Below, in pieces: positions 36,829-45,670 of a stretch of 64,000 nucleotides of DNA. Position 1 is the first letter of the stretch. Each line of letters opens with the position of its first letter. A model generated the notes under the pieces. That model ran no database searches and was not told the DNA's origin. It saw only the letters and a program-made list of their open reading frames with translations. The translations under genes and the position numbers were made by a program. This stretch comes from Massilia varians (GTDB taxonomy: Bacteria; Pseudomonadota; Gammaproteobacteria; Burkholderiales; Burkholderiaceae_D): assembly GCF_027923905.1 (NCBI RefSeq), contig NZ_AP026966.1, positions 3,349,001 through 3,413,000 on the forward strand, written 5' to 3'.

Positions 36829-38748
36829 TTATTGGAATACGGCGACGAAGCCGCCGTGCGCTTTGATACTGATCTTGTGCTTGCCGCCCTTGAGGCGCGA
36901 CTGGGTGAAGCTGCGTTCAGCGTCGCCGTCCGTGATGAGCGTGCCACCCGTCTTGCCGATAAAGGACAGGTCCAGCTCGAGCGACTTGTCGGCTGCGTCG
37001 GCATTCAGGCCGGCCACGTACCAGGCCTTGCCGGCCCTGCGCGCGATCACGACATGGCGGCCGGGGTAGCCGTCGACGAAGCGGGTCTCGTCCCAGCTGC
37101 GCGGCAGGTCCTGCAGGAAACCCTTCACATAAGCCGGCGCGGTGGCCATGCCATCCGGCGTGTCGGCGAAATGCTGGATCCCGGACAGGAACAGCAGCGA
37201 CTCGGCCAGCTCGAAGCCGTTGCGGGTCTTGCGCTGGATCTTCGGGATGTCGCCGAACACCGTGGGCGTGAAGTCCATCGGGTCGAACAGGTTGCGCGTG
37301 AACGGCAGCATCGCGGCATGGGGCGCGACCGCGTCCTGGTCGCTTTGTTCGAAGGTGGTGAACTCGAAGCCGCGCACTGCCTCCACGGTCATCAGGTTCG
37401 GGTAGGTGCGCGACCAGCCGCGCGGCAGCGTGGCCCCGTGGAAGTTCACCAGGAGGCCCGCCTTGGCGGCATCGTTCAGGATGTCGACGTAGTAGGCGAT
37501 CATCGACTGGCCGTCGCCGGCGAAGAAGTCGATCTTCACGCCCTTGACGCCCATCTCGACCAGCTTCGCGAATTCGCGGGTGCGCGCTTCGCGGGTGAGC
37601 AAGGCGCTTTTCGGGGTGAACGGGGTCTTGTTCCAGTCGCCCGACGAGTTGTACCAGACCAGGATGCCGATGTTCTTCCTGGCGCCGTACTGCACCAGCT
37701 CGCGCATCTTGGCGTCGCCGATACTGCGGTCCCAGCCGGCGTCCACCAGGGTGTACTCCCAGCGCATGTCTGCCGCGTAGTCGATAAACTTCTTCTGGAC
37801 CTCGAAGACGGTGCCTTCATCCTTCAGCAGCGCCCAACTCCACGAGGCATGACCGGGCTGGATGCGCGCCTTGTCGAAAGCAATGGCCGGAGCGGCCAGG
37901 TCGGTGCCGAGCGTGGATTCGACCAGGGTCTTCAGGGAACCGAGCGCGATCACGCGCCAGGGAGTCACCAGCTCGCCACGGCTTTCCGCGAGCAGCGCGC
38001 CGTTGGTGAACACTTCGGCGGCCATCGGAGGAGCGAGCCGGTAGCGGCCTTCCGGCGATTCGGCGTCGAGGCGCGAGGCGTGGAAGCTGCCGTCCATGTT
38101 CGCCTCGGTCAACGCCACCCAGGTGTCGCCGCTGCGGAACAGGGCCGGGAAGACCCAGCCGGCGGGCATCGGGGACCGGGTGCCGACCGCGATCTCGCGC
38201 TGGTAGTGCTCTTCGTAGGACGGGTTGGTGTTCGACCAGCCGGTCTGCGCCACCGCCATCGGCTGCAGCCAGGCCTTGGCGGACTTGTCGAAGCTGAAGC
38301 CGGTGGCCTCGGAGATGAACTTCTTATGCGGCAGCGCCGGCTCGGCTACCCGATAGCGGAAGGCGACGCCGTCGTTCGAGACGCGGAAAGCCAGGTCCAT
38401 GGCCTGGCCCTGGGCGTTGCGCACGGTGTAGACCTGCTCGTTCGCGGCGTAGCTGATGCGTCGCTTCTTGCCGGTGGCAAGCTCGTAGTTGTCGCGGACC
38501 GGCTTGATCGCGGAGGTGGAGGCGATCTTGAGCCCGGTCGCGAGGTCGGCGCCCTCCAGTCGCAAACCGAGAGGGGACGGGAGGATGACGGGTTTGCCGT
38601 GGCGGGCGACCGTATAGGTGAGTGCACCGTTCGAGGCGGCGCTGACGGTTACGGCAATGTGGCCGTCCGGGCTGGTCAGGGCGGCGGCGTGCGCCTGGGT
38701 GCTGAAGATGGCGGCAAGGGCCAGGGTGGTGCGGGTCAAGACGGTCAT
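36829..38748 (-). CDS. GH97 glycosidase, probably retaining (alpha-galactosidase or beta-L-arabinopyranosidase)
   Basis: Secreted GH97 enzyme of 639 residues (signal peptide ending TQAHAAAL). It has the N-terminal beta-sandwich (LTSPDGHIAVTVS), the TIM barrel with VDAGWDRSIG, and the C-terminal sheet. GVKIDFFAGDGQSMIAYY and MTVEAVRGFEF are the positions of nucleophile Asp and acid/base Glu in retaining GH97 members, so a retaining mechanism is likely. Within an arabinan and galactan island, alpha-galactosidase or beta-L-arabinopyranosidase activity fits better than the SusB alpha-glucosidase role. First of a set GH97-GH51-arabinanase-GH127. Confidence 0.87.
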   Translation of the reverse strand: MTVLTRTTLALAAIFSTQAHAAALTSPDGHIAVTVSAASNGALTYTVARHGKPVILPSPLGLRLEGADLATGLKIASTSAIKPVRDNYELATGKKRRISYAANEQVYTVRNAQGQAMDLAFRVSNDGVAFRYRVAEPALPHKKFISEATGFSFDKSAKAWLQPMAVAQTGWSNTNPSYEEHYQREIAVGTRSPMPAGWVFPALFRSGDTWVALTEANMDGSFHASRLDAESPEGRYRLAPPMAAEVFTNGALLAESRGELVTPWRVIALGSLKTLVESTLGTDLAAPAIAFDKARIQPGHASWSWALLKDEGTVFEVQKKFIDYAADMRWEYTLVDAGWDRSIGDAKMRELVQYGARKNIGILVWYNSSGDWNKTPFTPKSALLTREARTREFAKLVEMGVKGVKIDFFAGDGQSMIAYYVDILNDAAKAGLLVNFHGATLPRGWSRTYPNLMTVEAVRGFEFTTFEQSDQDAVAPHAAMLPFTRNLFDPMDFTPTVFGDIPKIQRKTRNGFELAESLLFLSGIQHFADTPDGMATAPAYVKGFLQDLPRSWDETRFVDGYPGRHVVIARRAGKAWYVAGLNADAADKSLELDLSFIGKTGGTLITDGDAERSFTQSRLKGGKHKISIKAHGGFVAVFQ

Positions 38749-38765
38749 GACAGTATCCCGTTAGC

Positions 38766-38845
38766 CCGTCGTTCCGGCGCAGGCCGGAACCCAAGTTTGC
38801 GTGCACTCAGGCGAAATTGGATCACGGCCTACGCCGGGATGACGG
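38766..38845. repeat. Extragenic inverted repeat, about 36-bp arms
   Basis: Imperfect inverted repeat between the SDR and GH97 genes. The left arm begins CCGTCGTTCCGGCGCAGGCC and the right arm ends with the near complement (GGCCTACGCCGGGATGACGG). This is the general form of the CGTCATTCC-type extragenic repeats of proteobacterial genomes. It could act as a transcript end or stability element between the pathway genes and the hydrolase genes. Confidence 0.75.
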
Positions 38846-38897
38846 TTCTGAAGTTGGAGGTAGAAAGCGACGACAGCGGAGTGCTACCCGCCAAACA

Positions 38898-39665
38898 TCA
38901 CGTCCAGCCCGCGTCGACGACGAAATCCTGCGCCGTGCACATCTTGCTGTCGTCGGCGCCGAGGAACAGCACCATGGCGGCGATATCGTCCGGCATCAGT
39001 TTGCCCGGCAGGCACTGGGCCTTCTTGATCTCGAGCTCCGCCGCCTCGTCCACCCACAGGTCGATCTGGCGCTGGGTCATGACCCAGCCCGGCGTGACGG
39101 TGTTCACGCGCACGCCGAAGGGGCCGAGGTCGCGCGCCAGGCTGCGGGTCAGCCCGATCACGGCCGCCTTGGTGGTGGCGTAGACCGGATAACCGGCGCC
39201 CTTGGCGTGCCAGGACATCGAGGAAAAATTGATGATGGAGCCGCCGCCCATCTTCTTCATGCCCGGCAGGACCGCCTGCGCGGTGAAGAACATGGGGCGC
39301 TGGTTGATGGCGATGCGCTCGTTCCAGTAGTCGAGCGAGACTTCCTCGATGTCGTGGCGCTGGTCGTTGGCGGCGTTATTGACCAGCACCTCGAAGTCGC
39401 CCAGCTGTTCGGCCAGCTCGGCCATCGTGCGCTGCAGCGCGGGGATGTCGGTGATGTCGCAATGACGGAACACCGGCGCAGGGTAGCCGGCGTCAAGCAG
39501 CCTCGCGCACAGCGCTTCGCTGGCCGCTGCCGCAATGTCGACGAAGGCGACCACCGCGCCCTGCTCCACGAACGCTGTGACGATCGCTTCGCCGATGCCG
39601 GTGCCGCCTCCCGTCACGAATACCCGCCTGTCCTGCAGGCTGGGATACCTGGCCAACTTTGTCAT
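38898..39665 (-). CDS. SDR-family sugar dehydrogenase, probable L-arabinose 1-dehydrogenase
   Basis: Short-chain dehydrogenase of 255 residues. Cofactor motif TGGGTGIGEA (near residue 19), LVNNAAND, catalytic SSMSW serine and YATTK, and the C-terminal GADDSKMCTAQDFVVDAGWT. Asp in VDIAA after beta-2 favours NAD. In this gene set the missing first step is oxidation of L-arabinose to arabinono-lactone, so that role is inferred; SDRs with this job (and for L-fucose) are known from Burkholderia and relatives. Follows araD1 by 63 bp. Confidence 0.75.
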   Translation of the reverse strand: MTKLARYPSLQDRRVFVTGGGTGIGEAIVTAFVEQGAVVAFVDIAAAASEALCARLLDAGYPAPVFRHCDITDIPALQRTMAELAEQLGDFEVLVNNAANDQRHDIEEVSLDYWNERIAINQRPMFFTAQAVLPGMKKMGGGSIINFSSMSWHAKGAGYPVYATTKAAVIGLTRSLARDLGPFGVRVNTVTPGWVMTQRQIDLWVDEAAELEIKKAQCLPGKLMPDDIAAMVLFLGADDSKMCTAQDFVVDAGWT

Positions 39666-39728
39666 GCTTGTCTCCGTCCGTTCTTATTGTGCTGCGGCCT
39701 TGCTCTTCGGTCAATGCGCCGCGGGTTC

Positions 39729-40721
39729 CTAGAGCGCCTTCACCTTCGCGAAGCCGGTATCAACCACGGCCAGGCGGTTGCGCAGCGCGGGGCCGAACTG
39801 CGGCGACGCGACTTCGAAGATCTCGCCGGGCGCGACCTGGATGCCGTCGGCGAAGCTCAGGGTGGCGGTGCCGAAGAAATGGATGTGTACGTCCCCAGGA
39901 CGCTTGAACAGGCCGTACTTGAAATGGTGGTGCTCGAGGTTTTCGATGCTGTGCGACATGTTCTGCTCGCCGCTGACAAACGCCTTTTCCCAGCGTACCT
40001 GGCCGTCCTTGCCGAGGATGCGCGAGGTGCCCGACACGTGGCCCGGCAGCTCGCCCACCAGCAGCGCCGGTCCCAGGCCGCAGTTGCGCAGCTTCGAGTG
40101 GGCCAGGTAGAGGTAGTTCTGGCGTTCGGTGACGTGGTCCGAGAACTCGTTGCCGATGGCGTAGCCGAGGCGGTAAGGCTGGCCGTCGTCGCCGATCAGG
40201 TACAGGCCCGCGATCTCCGGTTCCTCGCCGCCGTCGAGCGCGAACTCGGGCATCTCGATGTCCTGGTTTGTTGTCCGCACGATCGAGCCGTCGCCCTTGT
40301 AGAACCATTCCGGCTGCACGCCGGGCGTGCCGGATGCCGGCTTGCCGCCTTCCACGCCCATGCGGAACATCTTCATCGAGTCGCTCAGGGCCTCGACGTC
40401 GCCGCCGATCTTCTTGTGCATGGCGTCGCGGGTGTCGGCGCTGCCCAGGTGGGTCAGGCCGGTGCCGGTGACGTAGCAGTGGGCGGCGTCCGGGTGGTCG
40501 AGCGGGGGCAGGATGCGCCCCGCGCGGGCGACGTCCTCGTAGTGAAGGTGCTCGCTGGTGGCGGCGCTGTCGGCCAGTTGCTCCAGGCCGGCGCCGGCGG
40601 CGATGGCGGCGCGCGCCAGCTCGCGGGTGGTGGCGTAGCCGCCAACGACGCGGATGGTGTTCTCGTGCAGGATGCCGATGCGGCGTTCCTGGGATTCGGT
40701 GATGAATTGTACGAGCAGCAT
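39729..40721 (-). CDS. araD1: AraD1/GguC family L-2-keto-3-deoxyarabonate dehydratase
   Basis: Fumarylacetoacetate hydrolase superfamily protein of 330 residues. It belongs to the AraD1/GguC group, which dehydrates L-2-keto-3-deoxyarabonate to 2-oxoglutarate semialdehyde. Family segments: AHCYVTGTGLTHLGSADTRDAM, PEWFYKGDGSIV, and metal-binding acids in EEPEIAGLYLIGDDG and AIGNEFSDH. The ATG at 40721 follows GGGAGA; upstream frame comes from a repeat element and is rejected. The gene lies between araC and the SDR gene, completing the pathway order. Confidence 0.88.
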   Translation of the reverse strand: MLLVQFITESQERRIGILHENTIRVVGGYATTRELARAAIAAGAGLEQLADSAATSEHLHYEDVARAGRILPPLDHPDAAHCYVTGTGLTHLGSADTRDAMHKKIGGDVEALSDSMKMFRMGVEGGKPASGTPGVQPEWFYKGDGSIVRTTNQDIEMPEFALDGGEEPEIAGLYLIGDDGQPYRLGYAIGNEFSDHVTERQNYLYLAHSKLRNCGLGPALLVGELPGHVSGTSRILGKDGQVRWEKAFVSGEQNMSHSIENLEHHHFKYGLFKRPGDVHIHFFGTATLSFADGIQVAPGEIFEVASPQFGPALRNRLAVVDTGFAKVKAL

Positions 40722-40777
40722 GGCCCGGTCTCCCAATATTGATGTTCGTTCGACGATGCGATTGTTCAAACGCTGGT

Positions 40778-40856
40778 TGACCGCGTGGGCAGGAAACCTG
40801 CCCACCCTACAAAGGCGGTTTCTGTAGGGTGGGCGGGTCTCCCGCCCACGCGGTCA
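40778..40856. repeat. BIME-like palindromic repeat pair between araC and araD1
   Basis: Two units facing each other: TGACCGCGTGGGC through GCCCACCCTAC, a 14-base spacer, then GTAGGGTGGGC through GCCCACGCGGTCA. The whole is itself an inverted repeat and can fold into one long stem. Same family as 35143-35256 and 45671-45743. Confidence 0.85.
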
Positions 40857-40868
40857 GCTCATGTCTGA

Positions 40869-42614
40869 TCAGTGAGAATGCTTGGGCACCGCCGACCCGC
40901 GGCACCCCACCAGGAAATCGAAGTCGCAGCCCTCGTCCGCCTGCAGCACGTGGTCCAGGTAGAGCCGCTGGTAACCGCTGTGCTGCACCGGCTTGTCCTG
41001 CGCGGCGCGCTCGGCCAGGCGGCTGTGGATCTCCTCGTCCGACAGCTCGATGTTCAGGCCGCCGCCGGCGCAGTCCAGCTGGATCCAGTCGCCGTCGCGC
41101 ACGATCCCGAGCGGGCCGCCGGCCATGGCTTCCGGCGCCACGTGCAGCACCACGGTGCCGTAGGCGGTGCCGCTCATGCGCGCGTCCGAGATGCGCACCA
41201 TGTCGGTGATGCCCTGGGCCAGCAGCTTGGGCGGCAGGCCCATGTTGCCCACTTCGGCCATCCCCGGGTAGCCCTTGGGCCCGCAGTTCTTCATCACCAG
41301 GATGGAATTCGCATCGACGTCCAGGTCCGGGTCGACGATGCGCTGCTTGTAGTGGTCAAAGTCCTCGAACACGACGGCGCGGCCGCGGTGCTGCATCAGG
41401 TGGGGCGATGCCGCGGAGGGTTTCAGCACCGCGCCGCGCGGCGCCAGGTTGCCGCGCAGGATGCGGATGCCGCCGTCCTCGATCAGCGGGGTGTCCAGCT
41501 TGCGGATCACTTCGTCGTTGTAGATCGGCGCGTCCTGGCAGTTCTCCCACAGGCTCTTGCCGTTGACGGTGAGCGCCTCCTTGTGCCTGAGCAGGCCGCC
41601 CTCGCCCAGGCGCCGGATCACGCCGGGCAGGCCGCCGGCATAATAGAACTCCTCCATCAGGTATTTGCCCGAGGGGAGCAGGTCGACGATGGTCGGGGTG
41701 CCCTTGCCGATCGCGGTCCAGTCTTCCAGTTCGAGCGGCACGCCGACGCGGCCGGCGATCGCCTTCAGGTGGATCACGGCGTTGGTCGATCCGCCGATCG
41801 CGGCGTTCACGCGAATCGCATTCTCGAAGTTCTCGCGCTTGAGGATTTTCGACAGGCGCAGGTCTTCGTGCACCATCTCGACGATGCGGATGCCCGACAT
41901 GTGGGCCAGCACGTAGCGGCGCGCGTCCACCGCGGGAATCGCGGCATTGTGCGGCAGCGAGGTGCCGAGCGATTCGGCCATGCAGGCCATGGTCGACGCG
42001 GTGCCCATGGTGTTGCAGGTGCCCGCCGAGCGCGAATGGCCGGCTTCGGCGGACAGGAAATCGTGCATCGTGATGTGACCGGCCTTGGCCTGCTCGTGCA
42101 GCTGCCAGACGGCGGTGCCAGAGCCGATGTCCTTGCCGTTCAGCTTACCGTTGAGCATGGGGCCGCCGGTGACCACGATGGTCGGCAGGTCGACGCTGGC
42201 CGCGCCCATCAGCAGAGCCGGGGTGGTCTTGTCGCAGCCCACCAGCAGCACCACGGCGTCCATCGGATTGCCGCGGATGGATTCCTCGACGTCCATGCTG
42301 GCCAGGTTCCGGGTCAGCATGGCGGTCGGGCGCAGGTTCGATTCGCCGTTCGAGAACACCGGGAACTCGACCGGGAAGCCACCGGCTTCCAGGATGCCGC
42401 GCTTGACGTGTTCGGCCAGTTTGCGGAAGTGGGCGTTGCAGGGGGTGAGTTCGGACCAGGTGTTGCAGATGCCGATGATCGGCTTGCCCTGGAATTCATG
42501 GTCGGGAATGCCCTGGTTCTTCATCCAGCTCCGGTACATGAAGCCGTTCTTGTCCTGGGTCCCGAACCACGCTGCCGAGCGCAACGTGGTCTTCTTCTTC
42601 TCCGTCTCGGACAT
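40869..42614 (-). CDS. araC: L-arabinonate dehydratase, IlvD/Edd family
   Basis: Iron-sulfur dehydratase of 581 residues converting L-arabinonate to L-2-keto-3-deoxyarabonate. The three cluster cysteines, Cys59 (SELTPCNAH), Cys127 (LVGCDKTTP) and Cys200 (SAGTCNTMG), stand at the same numbers as in the characterised Rhizobium leguminosarum L-arabinonate dehydratase. The start MSETEKKKTTLRSAAWFGTQ is typical of the sugar-acid branch and not of branched-chain DHAD. Ribosome site AAGGAGAAGG. Its promoter, in the 99-bp gap to the lactonase gene, carries one of the three 43-bp blocks. Confidence 0.93.
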   Translation of the reverse strand: MSETEKKKTTLRSAAWFGTQDKNGFMYRSWMKNQGIPDHEFQGKPIIGICNTWSELTPCNAHFRKLAEHVKRGILEAGGFPVEFPVFSNGESNLRPTAMLTRNLASMDVEESIRGNPMDAVVLLVGCDKTTPALLMGAASVDLPTIVVTGGPMLNGKLNGKDIGSGTAVWQLHEQAKAGHITMHDFLSAEAGHSRSAGTCNTMGTASTMACMAESLGTSLPHNAAIPAVDARRYVLAHMSGIRIVEMVHEDLRLSKILKRENFENAIRVNAAIGGSTNAVIHLKAIAGRVGVPLELEDWTAIGKGTPTIVDLLPSGKYLMEEFYYAGGLPGVIRRLGEGGLLRHKEALTVNGKSLWENCQDAPIYNDEVIRKLDTPLIEDGGIRILRGNLAPRGAVLKPSAASPHLMQHRGRAVVFEDFDHYKQRIVDPDLDVDANSILVMKNCGPKGYPGMAEVGNMGLPPKLLAQGITDMVRISDARMSGTAYGTVVLHVAPEAMAGGPLGIVRDGDWIQLDCAGGGLNIELSDEEIHSRLAERAAQDKPVQHSGYQRLYLDHVLQADEGCDFDFLVGCRGSAVPKHSH

Positions 42615-42675
42615 GCCTTCTCCTTGGGCGTGTAATTCAGCAATGAGGAAAGTCTACAATGCGGCCCAGATAACT

Positions 42676-42718
42676 TTCCAATCAAATATTTCGCAATATT
42701 GATACCGAATTTGTTATC
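42676..42718 (-). promoter_or_regulatory. Conserved 43-bp LysR-type promoter block upstream of araC
   Basis: Same-length match to blocks at 30715 and 50126. Toward araC it reads GATAAC-N6-GGTATC (dyad), then about 22 bp to TTGATTGGAA, whose TTGGAA is a -35 with weak -10 options 17-19 bp on. The dyad overlaps the stop codon of the lactonase gene. It starts a new transcript at araC inside the gene row. Confidence 0.78.
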
Positions 42719-43598
42719 TGAGCCCGCCGAGAAAGCGCGATTCCGGCAGGCCTTGCAGGTCGAGTTCGTGGCGGAACATGGCGCCCGACAGGGGGGCGGC
42801 CAGGCGGTCGCCCGCCGTCATGCCGAGCCATGCGCTGCTGAGGTACAGGGTCGACAGACCGGGGCCGCCGAAAGCCGGACAGCTCGGTTGCGGCGCAGCC
42901 AGGGCCAGCACCCGGTCCAGCCGGCCCTCGGGCGTGTAGCGCATCACCTGCCCCGCTCCCCAGCGCGTGGTCCACAGGCAGCCTTCGGCGTCGATGCAGG
43001 AACCGTCCGGTTCGCCCGGCGCCGCGTCGGCCGCGACGAACACCCGCGAGGCGCCGATCGCGCCGCTGTGCGGGTCGTAGTCGCAATACCGGATCTCGCG
43101 CGTGACCGAATCGGCATAGTACATACGCCGCCCATCCGGGCTGAAGCAGATGCTGTTGGCAATCGCGGCAGGCGCAAGCGGCAGGCGCTCGAGGCTCAGG
43201 TCCGTATTCAGGCGGTAGAAGCCGCCCAGCGCGCGCTTGGGGCCGTCCTCCTGGTTGAACATGCCGAACACGAAGCGGCCCTGGCGGTCGCAACGCCCGT
43301 CGTTCAGGCGGGTGGCGGGCAGCCCGGCTTCGACCTCCACGATGTGTCGCAGCTCGCCGGTCGAGAAGCGGAAGGAGGCCAGGCCGGACGCCAGCCCCAG
43401 CAGCAGGCAATCGTCGCTGTCCGTCAGCGCGAAGCAGCACAGGCGCTCCGGCATGCGCCACTTGAGGCTCCTGCCGGTCGCCGGCGAATACGACCACAGG
43501 GCCGCCGCCGGAATGTCGGTCCACAGCAGGCGCCCGGTGCGCTCGCACCACAGCACGCATTCGCCCAGTTCGTGGCGCTCGTCGAGGAAGTGCTCCAT
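42714..43598 (-). CDS. SMP-30/gluconolactonase family L-arabinolactonase
   Basis: Six-bladed propeller lactonase of 294 residues that would open L-arabinono-1,4-lactone to L-arabinonate. Metal ligands are recognisable: Glu in HELGECVLW, Asn in AIANSICFSPDG and Asp in EPDGSCIDAEGCLW. The ATG at 43598 overlaps the galM stop; a GTG at 43601 is an alternative. It lies directly upstream of the araC promoter block and downstream of galM, so it follows the order epimerase, lactonase, dehydratase, AraD1, dehydrogenase. Confidence 0.88.
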   Translation of the reverse strand: MEHFLDERHELGECVLWCERTGRLLWTDIPAAALWSYSPATGRSLKWRMPERLCCFALTDSDDCLLLGLASGLASFRFSTGELRHIVEVEAGLPATRLNDGRCDRQGRFVFGMFNQEDGPKRALGGFYRLNTDLSLERLPLAPAAIANSICFSPDGRRMYYADSVTREIRYCDYDPHSGAIGASRVFVAADAAPGEPDGSCIDAEGCLWTTRWGAGQVMRYTPEGRLDRVLALAAPQPSCPAFGGPGLSTLYLSSAWLGMTAGDRLAAPLSGAMFRHELDLQGLPESRFLGGLR

Positions 43599-44668
43599 CA
43601 CGATTGCGCGCCCTGCACCGAGAAGCGCCAGCGCGACTCGGTGCGGTACACCTGGCCGGGGCGCAGGATCACGTTCGGGAAGCGCGGCCGGTTCGGCGAA
43701 TCCGGGAAATGCTGGGGTTCCAGGCAGAAGCCGCTGCGATGCCCGTGGCTGCGGCCCTTGCCGGATAGCGAGCCGTCCAGGAAGTTCCCGCTATAGAACT
43801 GCACGCCCGGCTCCTCGGTGAACAGCTCCAGCACCCTGCCCGAGAGCGGCTCGAGCACGTGGGCCGCGCGCGTCATTTCCCTGCCGTTCGGCTTGTTGAG
43901 CACGAAATTGTGATCGTAGCCCTGGCCATGGCGCAGCTGCTTGTCCGGCTGGCCGACGCGCTCGCCGATCGGGCGCGGCAGGCGGAAATCGAAGGGCGTG
44001 CCGGTGACCGGCGACAGCGTGCCCAGCGGGATCGCTGCCGCATCGATGCCCACGAAGGTGTCGGCATCGATGGTGAGCAGGTGCTCCAGGATGTCGCCCT
44101 CGCCGGCCAGGTTGAAGTAGCTGTGCTGGGTGAGGTTGACCGGGGTGGGCCGGTCGGTGACGGCCTCCACGCGCATCACCAGCTCATTGTCGTCGTTCAG
44201 CCCGTAGACCACGCTGACGTCCAGGTTGCCTGGATAGCCCTGTTCGCCGTCCGGGCTGCGGTAGGCCAGGCGCAGGCTGTCGCCCTCGACGCTGGCCTGC
44301 CACTTCACCTTGTGGAAGCCGCCGGGCCCGCCATGCAGGTGGTGGTCGCCGTCGTTCGCCGGCAGGACGATTTCGCGGCCGTCGAGCATGAAGCGGCCCT
44401 TGGCAATGCGGTTGCCGTAGCGGCCGATCAGGGCGCCGAAGTATGGATGCTCGCCTTCGTAGGCGCCCAGGCCGTCCAGGCCCAGCACCACGTCGGCCAG
44501 GCGCCCCTCGCGGTCGGGCGCGTGCAGCTCGGTGATGATGCCGCCGAAATCGATGATTCTGGCCACCAGGCCGTTCGCGTTGGCCAAGGTGTATTCGGTG
44601 ATGGCCTGGCCGTTGGCCAGCCGGCCATAAGGCGCCAGGGTGATGCCGCGCGTGTTCAGGTCTCGCAA
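43598..44668 (-). CDS. galM: Aldose 1-epimerase (mutarotase)
   Basis: Interconverts alpha and beta anomers of free sugars, here probably arabinose or galactose set free by the island's hydrolases. About 356 residues. Family segments: GRYGNRIAKGRF, HHLHGGPGGFHKV (catalytic His region), NLTQHSYFNLAG (second His) and EEPGVQFYSGNFLDG (catalytic Glu). A TTG start at 44668 is chosen since AGGAAG lies 7 bp upstream; a GTG at 44683 would add five residues. No signal peptide, so cytoplasmic. Gap to the upstream GH43 gene is 23 bp. Confidence 0.88.
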   Translation of the reverse strand: MRDLNTRGITLAPYGRLANGQAITEYTLANANGLVARIIDFGGIITELHAPDREGRLADVVLGLDGLGAYEGEHPYFGALIGRYGNRIAKGRFMLDGREIVLPANDGDHHLHGGPGGFHKVKWQASVEGDSLRLAYRSPDGEQGYPGNLDVSVVYGLNDDNELVMRVEAVTDRPTPVNLTQHSYFNLAGEGDILEHLLTIDADTFVGIDAAAIPLGTLSPVTGTPFDFRLPRPIGERVGQPDKQLRHGQGYDHNFVLNKPNGREMTRAAHVLEPLSGRVLELFTEEPGVQFYSGNFLDGSLSGKGRSHGHRSGFCLEPQHFPDSPNRPRFPNVILRPGQVYRTESRWRFSVQGAQS

Positions 44669-44691
44669 TGCGTTCTTCCTCACTCGGTGGC

Positions 44692-45642
44692 TCAGTCGGT
44701 CGATGCGCGGCCGAACACCGGCATGCCTGCTTCGTCCCAGCGCAGGGTCTTCACGAAGGTATGGCGGTCGGGGTTCCACAGCGGGTCGCCGACAATCTCG
44801 GTATACGTGCGGGCGTGGTAGACCAGCAGCACGGTGTCGCCGTCTTCGGCATAGGTGAAGCTGTTGTGGCCCGGGCCGTAGATGCCGTGCTCGTAGCAGG
44901 TGCGCAGGACCGGCTCGCGCGACTTGGTCCAGGAGCCCGGGTCCAGCAGATCGGCCTCTTCATGGGCCCACAGCAGGCCCATGGCGTAGTTCTCGTCGGT
45001 GGCACTGGCCGAATAACTGATGAATACCCTTCCGTTGCGGCGCAGTACCGACGGACCTTCGTTGACCCGGAAGCCGCGCGTCTCCCAGTCGAACTCGGGT
45101 TTGCTGAGCATGACCGGCTTGCCCTCGATCTGCCACGGCGTCTTCATCGGCGCGATGTAGAGGTTCGAATTGCCTTCGATCTCGTGATCCTTCTGCGCCC
45201 ACAGGTAGTACAGCTGGCCCTTGTGCGTGAAGGTGGTAGCGTCCAGGCAGAAACTGTCGATGCCGGTGTCGACCTGGCCCATGAACTCCCATTCGCCCTC
45301 GAGCGGGTTGGCATTGCGGTTGCGGATCGCGTACATGCGGTGCTGGAACAGCTGGTACTTGATCTCGCGGCTCGGGGCGGCCGCAAAGTAGATATACCAG
45401 GCGCCCCCGTTGAAGTGGATCTCCGGCGCCCATACCAGTTCGCAGTAGGGGCCGGTGTCCGGCTTGGTCCAGACGTCCACCGTCTCGGCATCCGCCAGGC
45501 CGGCAATGGTGGTGGCGCGGCGCAGTTCGATGCGGTCGTATTGGGGCACCGAGGCGGTGAAATAGTAGTAGCCGTCCGTGTGCTTGTAGATGTAGGGGTC
45601 GGCGCGCTGTTCGATCAGGGGTTTCAGGATGGTTTCTTGCAT
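44692..45642 (-). CDS. Cytoplasmic GH43 exo-alpha-L-arabinofuranosidase
   Basis: GH43 enzyme of 316 residues, same subfamily as 23110-24129 (EQRADPYIYKHTDGYYYFTASVPQYDRIELRR is nearly the same blade one), but without a signal peptide: it begins MQETILKPLIEQRADPYIY. Middle Asp in SFCLDATTFTHKG and acid Glu in FRVNEGPSVLRRNG. It should cut short arabino-oligosaccharides after import. The neighbouring GPH symporter upstream would bring such oligosaccharides in, and galM follows. Confidence 0.87.
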   Translation of the reverse strand: MQETILKPLIEQRADPYIYKHTDGYYYFTASVPQYDRIELRRATTIAGLADAETVDVWTKPDTGPYCELVWAPEIHFNGGAWYIYFAAAPSREIKYQLFQHRMYAIRNRNANPLEGEWEFMGQVDTGIDSFCLDATTFTHKGQLYYLWAQKDHEIEGNSNLYIAPMKTPWQIEGKPVMLSKPEFDWETRGFRVNEGPSVLRRNGRVFISYSASATDENYAMGLLWAHEEADLLDPGSWTKSREPVLRTCYEHGIYGPGHNSFTYAEDGDTVLLVYHARTYTEIVGDPLWNPDRHTFVKTLRWDEAGMPVFGRASTD

Positions 45643-45670
45643 CGTTAATCTCGTTTCAAAGTTTGCTTAT

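Noticed and set aside
40869..42614. Dihydroxy-acid dehydratase of branched-chain amino acid synthesis (ilvD)
   Set aside because: N-terminus and cysteine positions match the L-arabinonate dehydratase branch, and the neighbours are sugar-acid genes.
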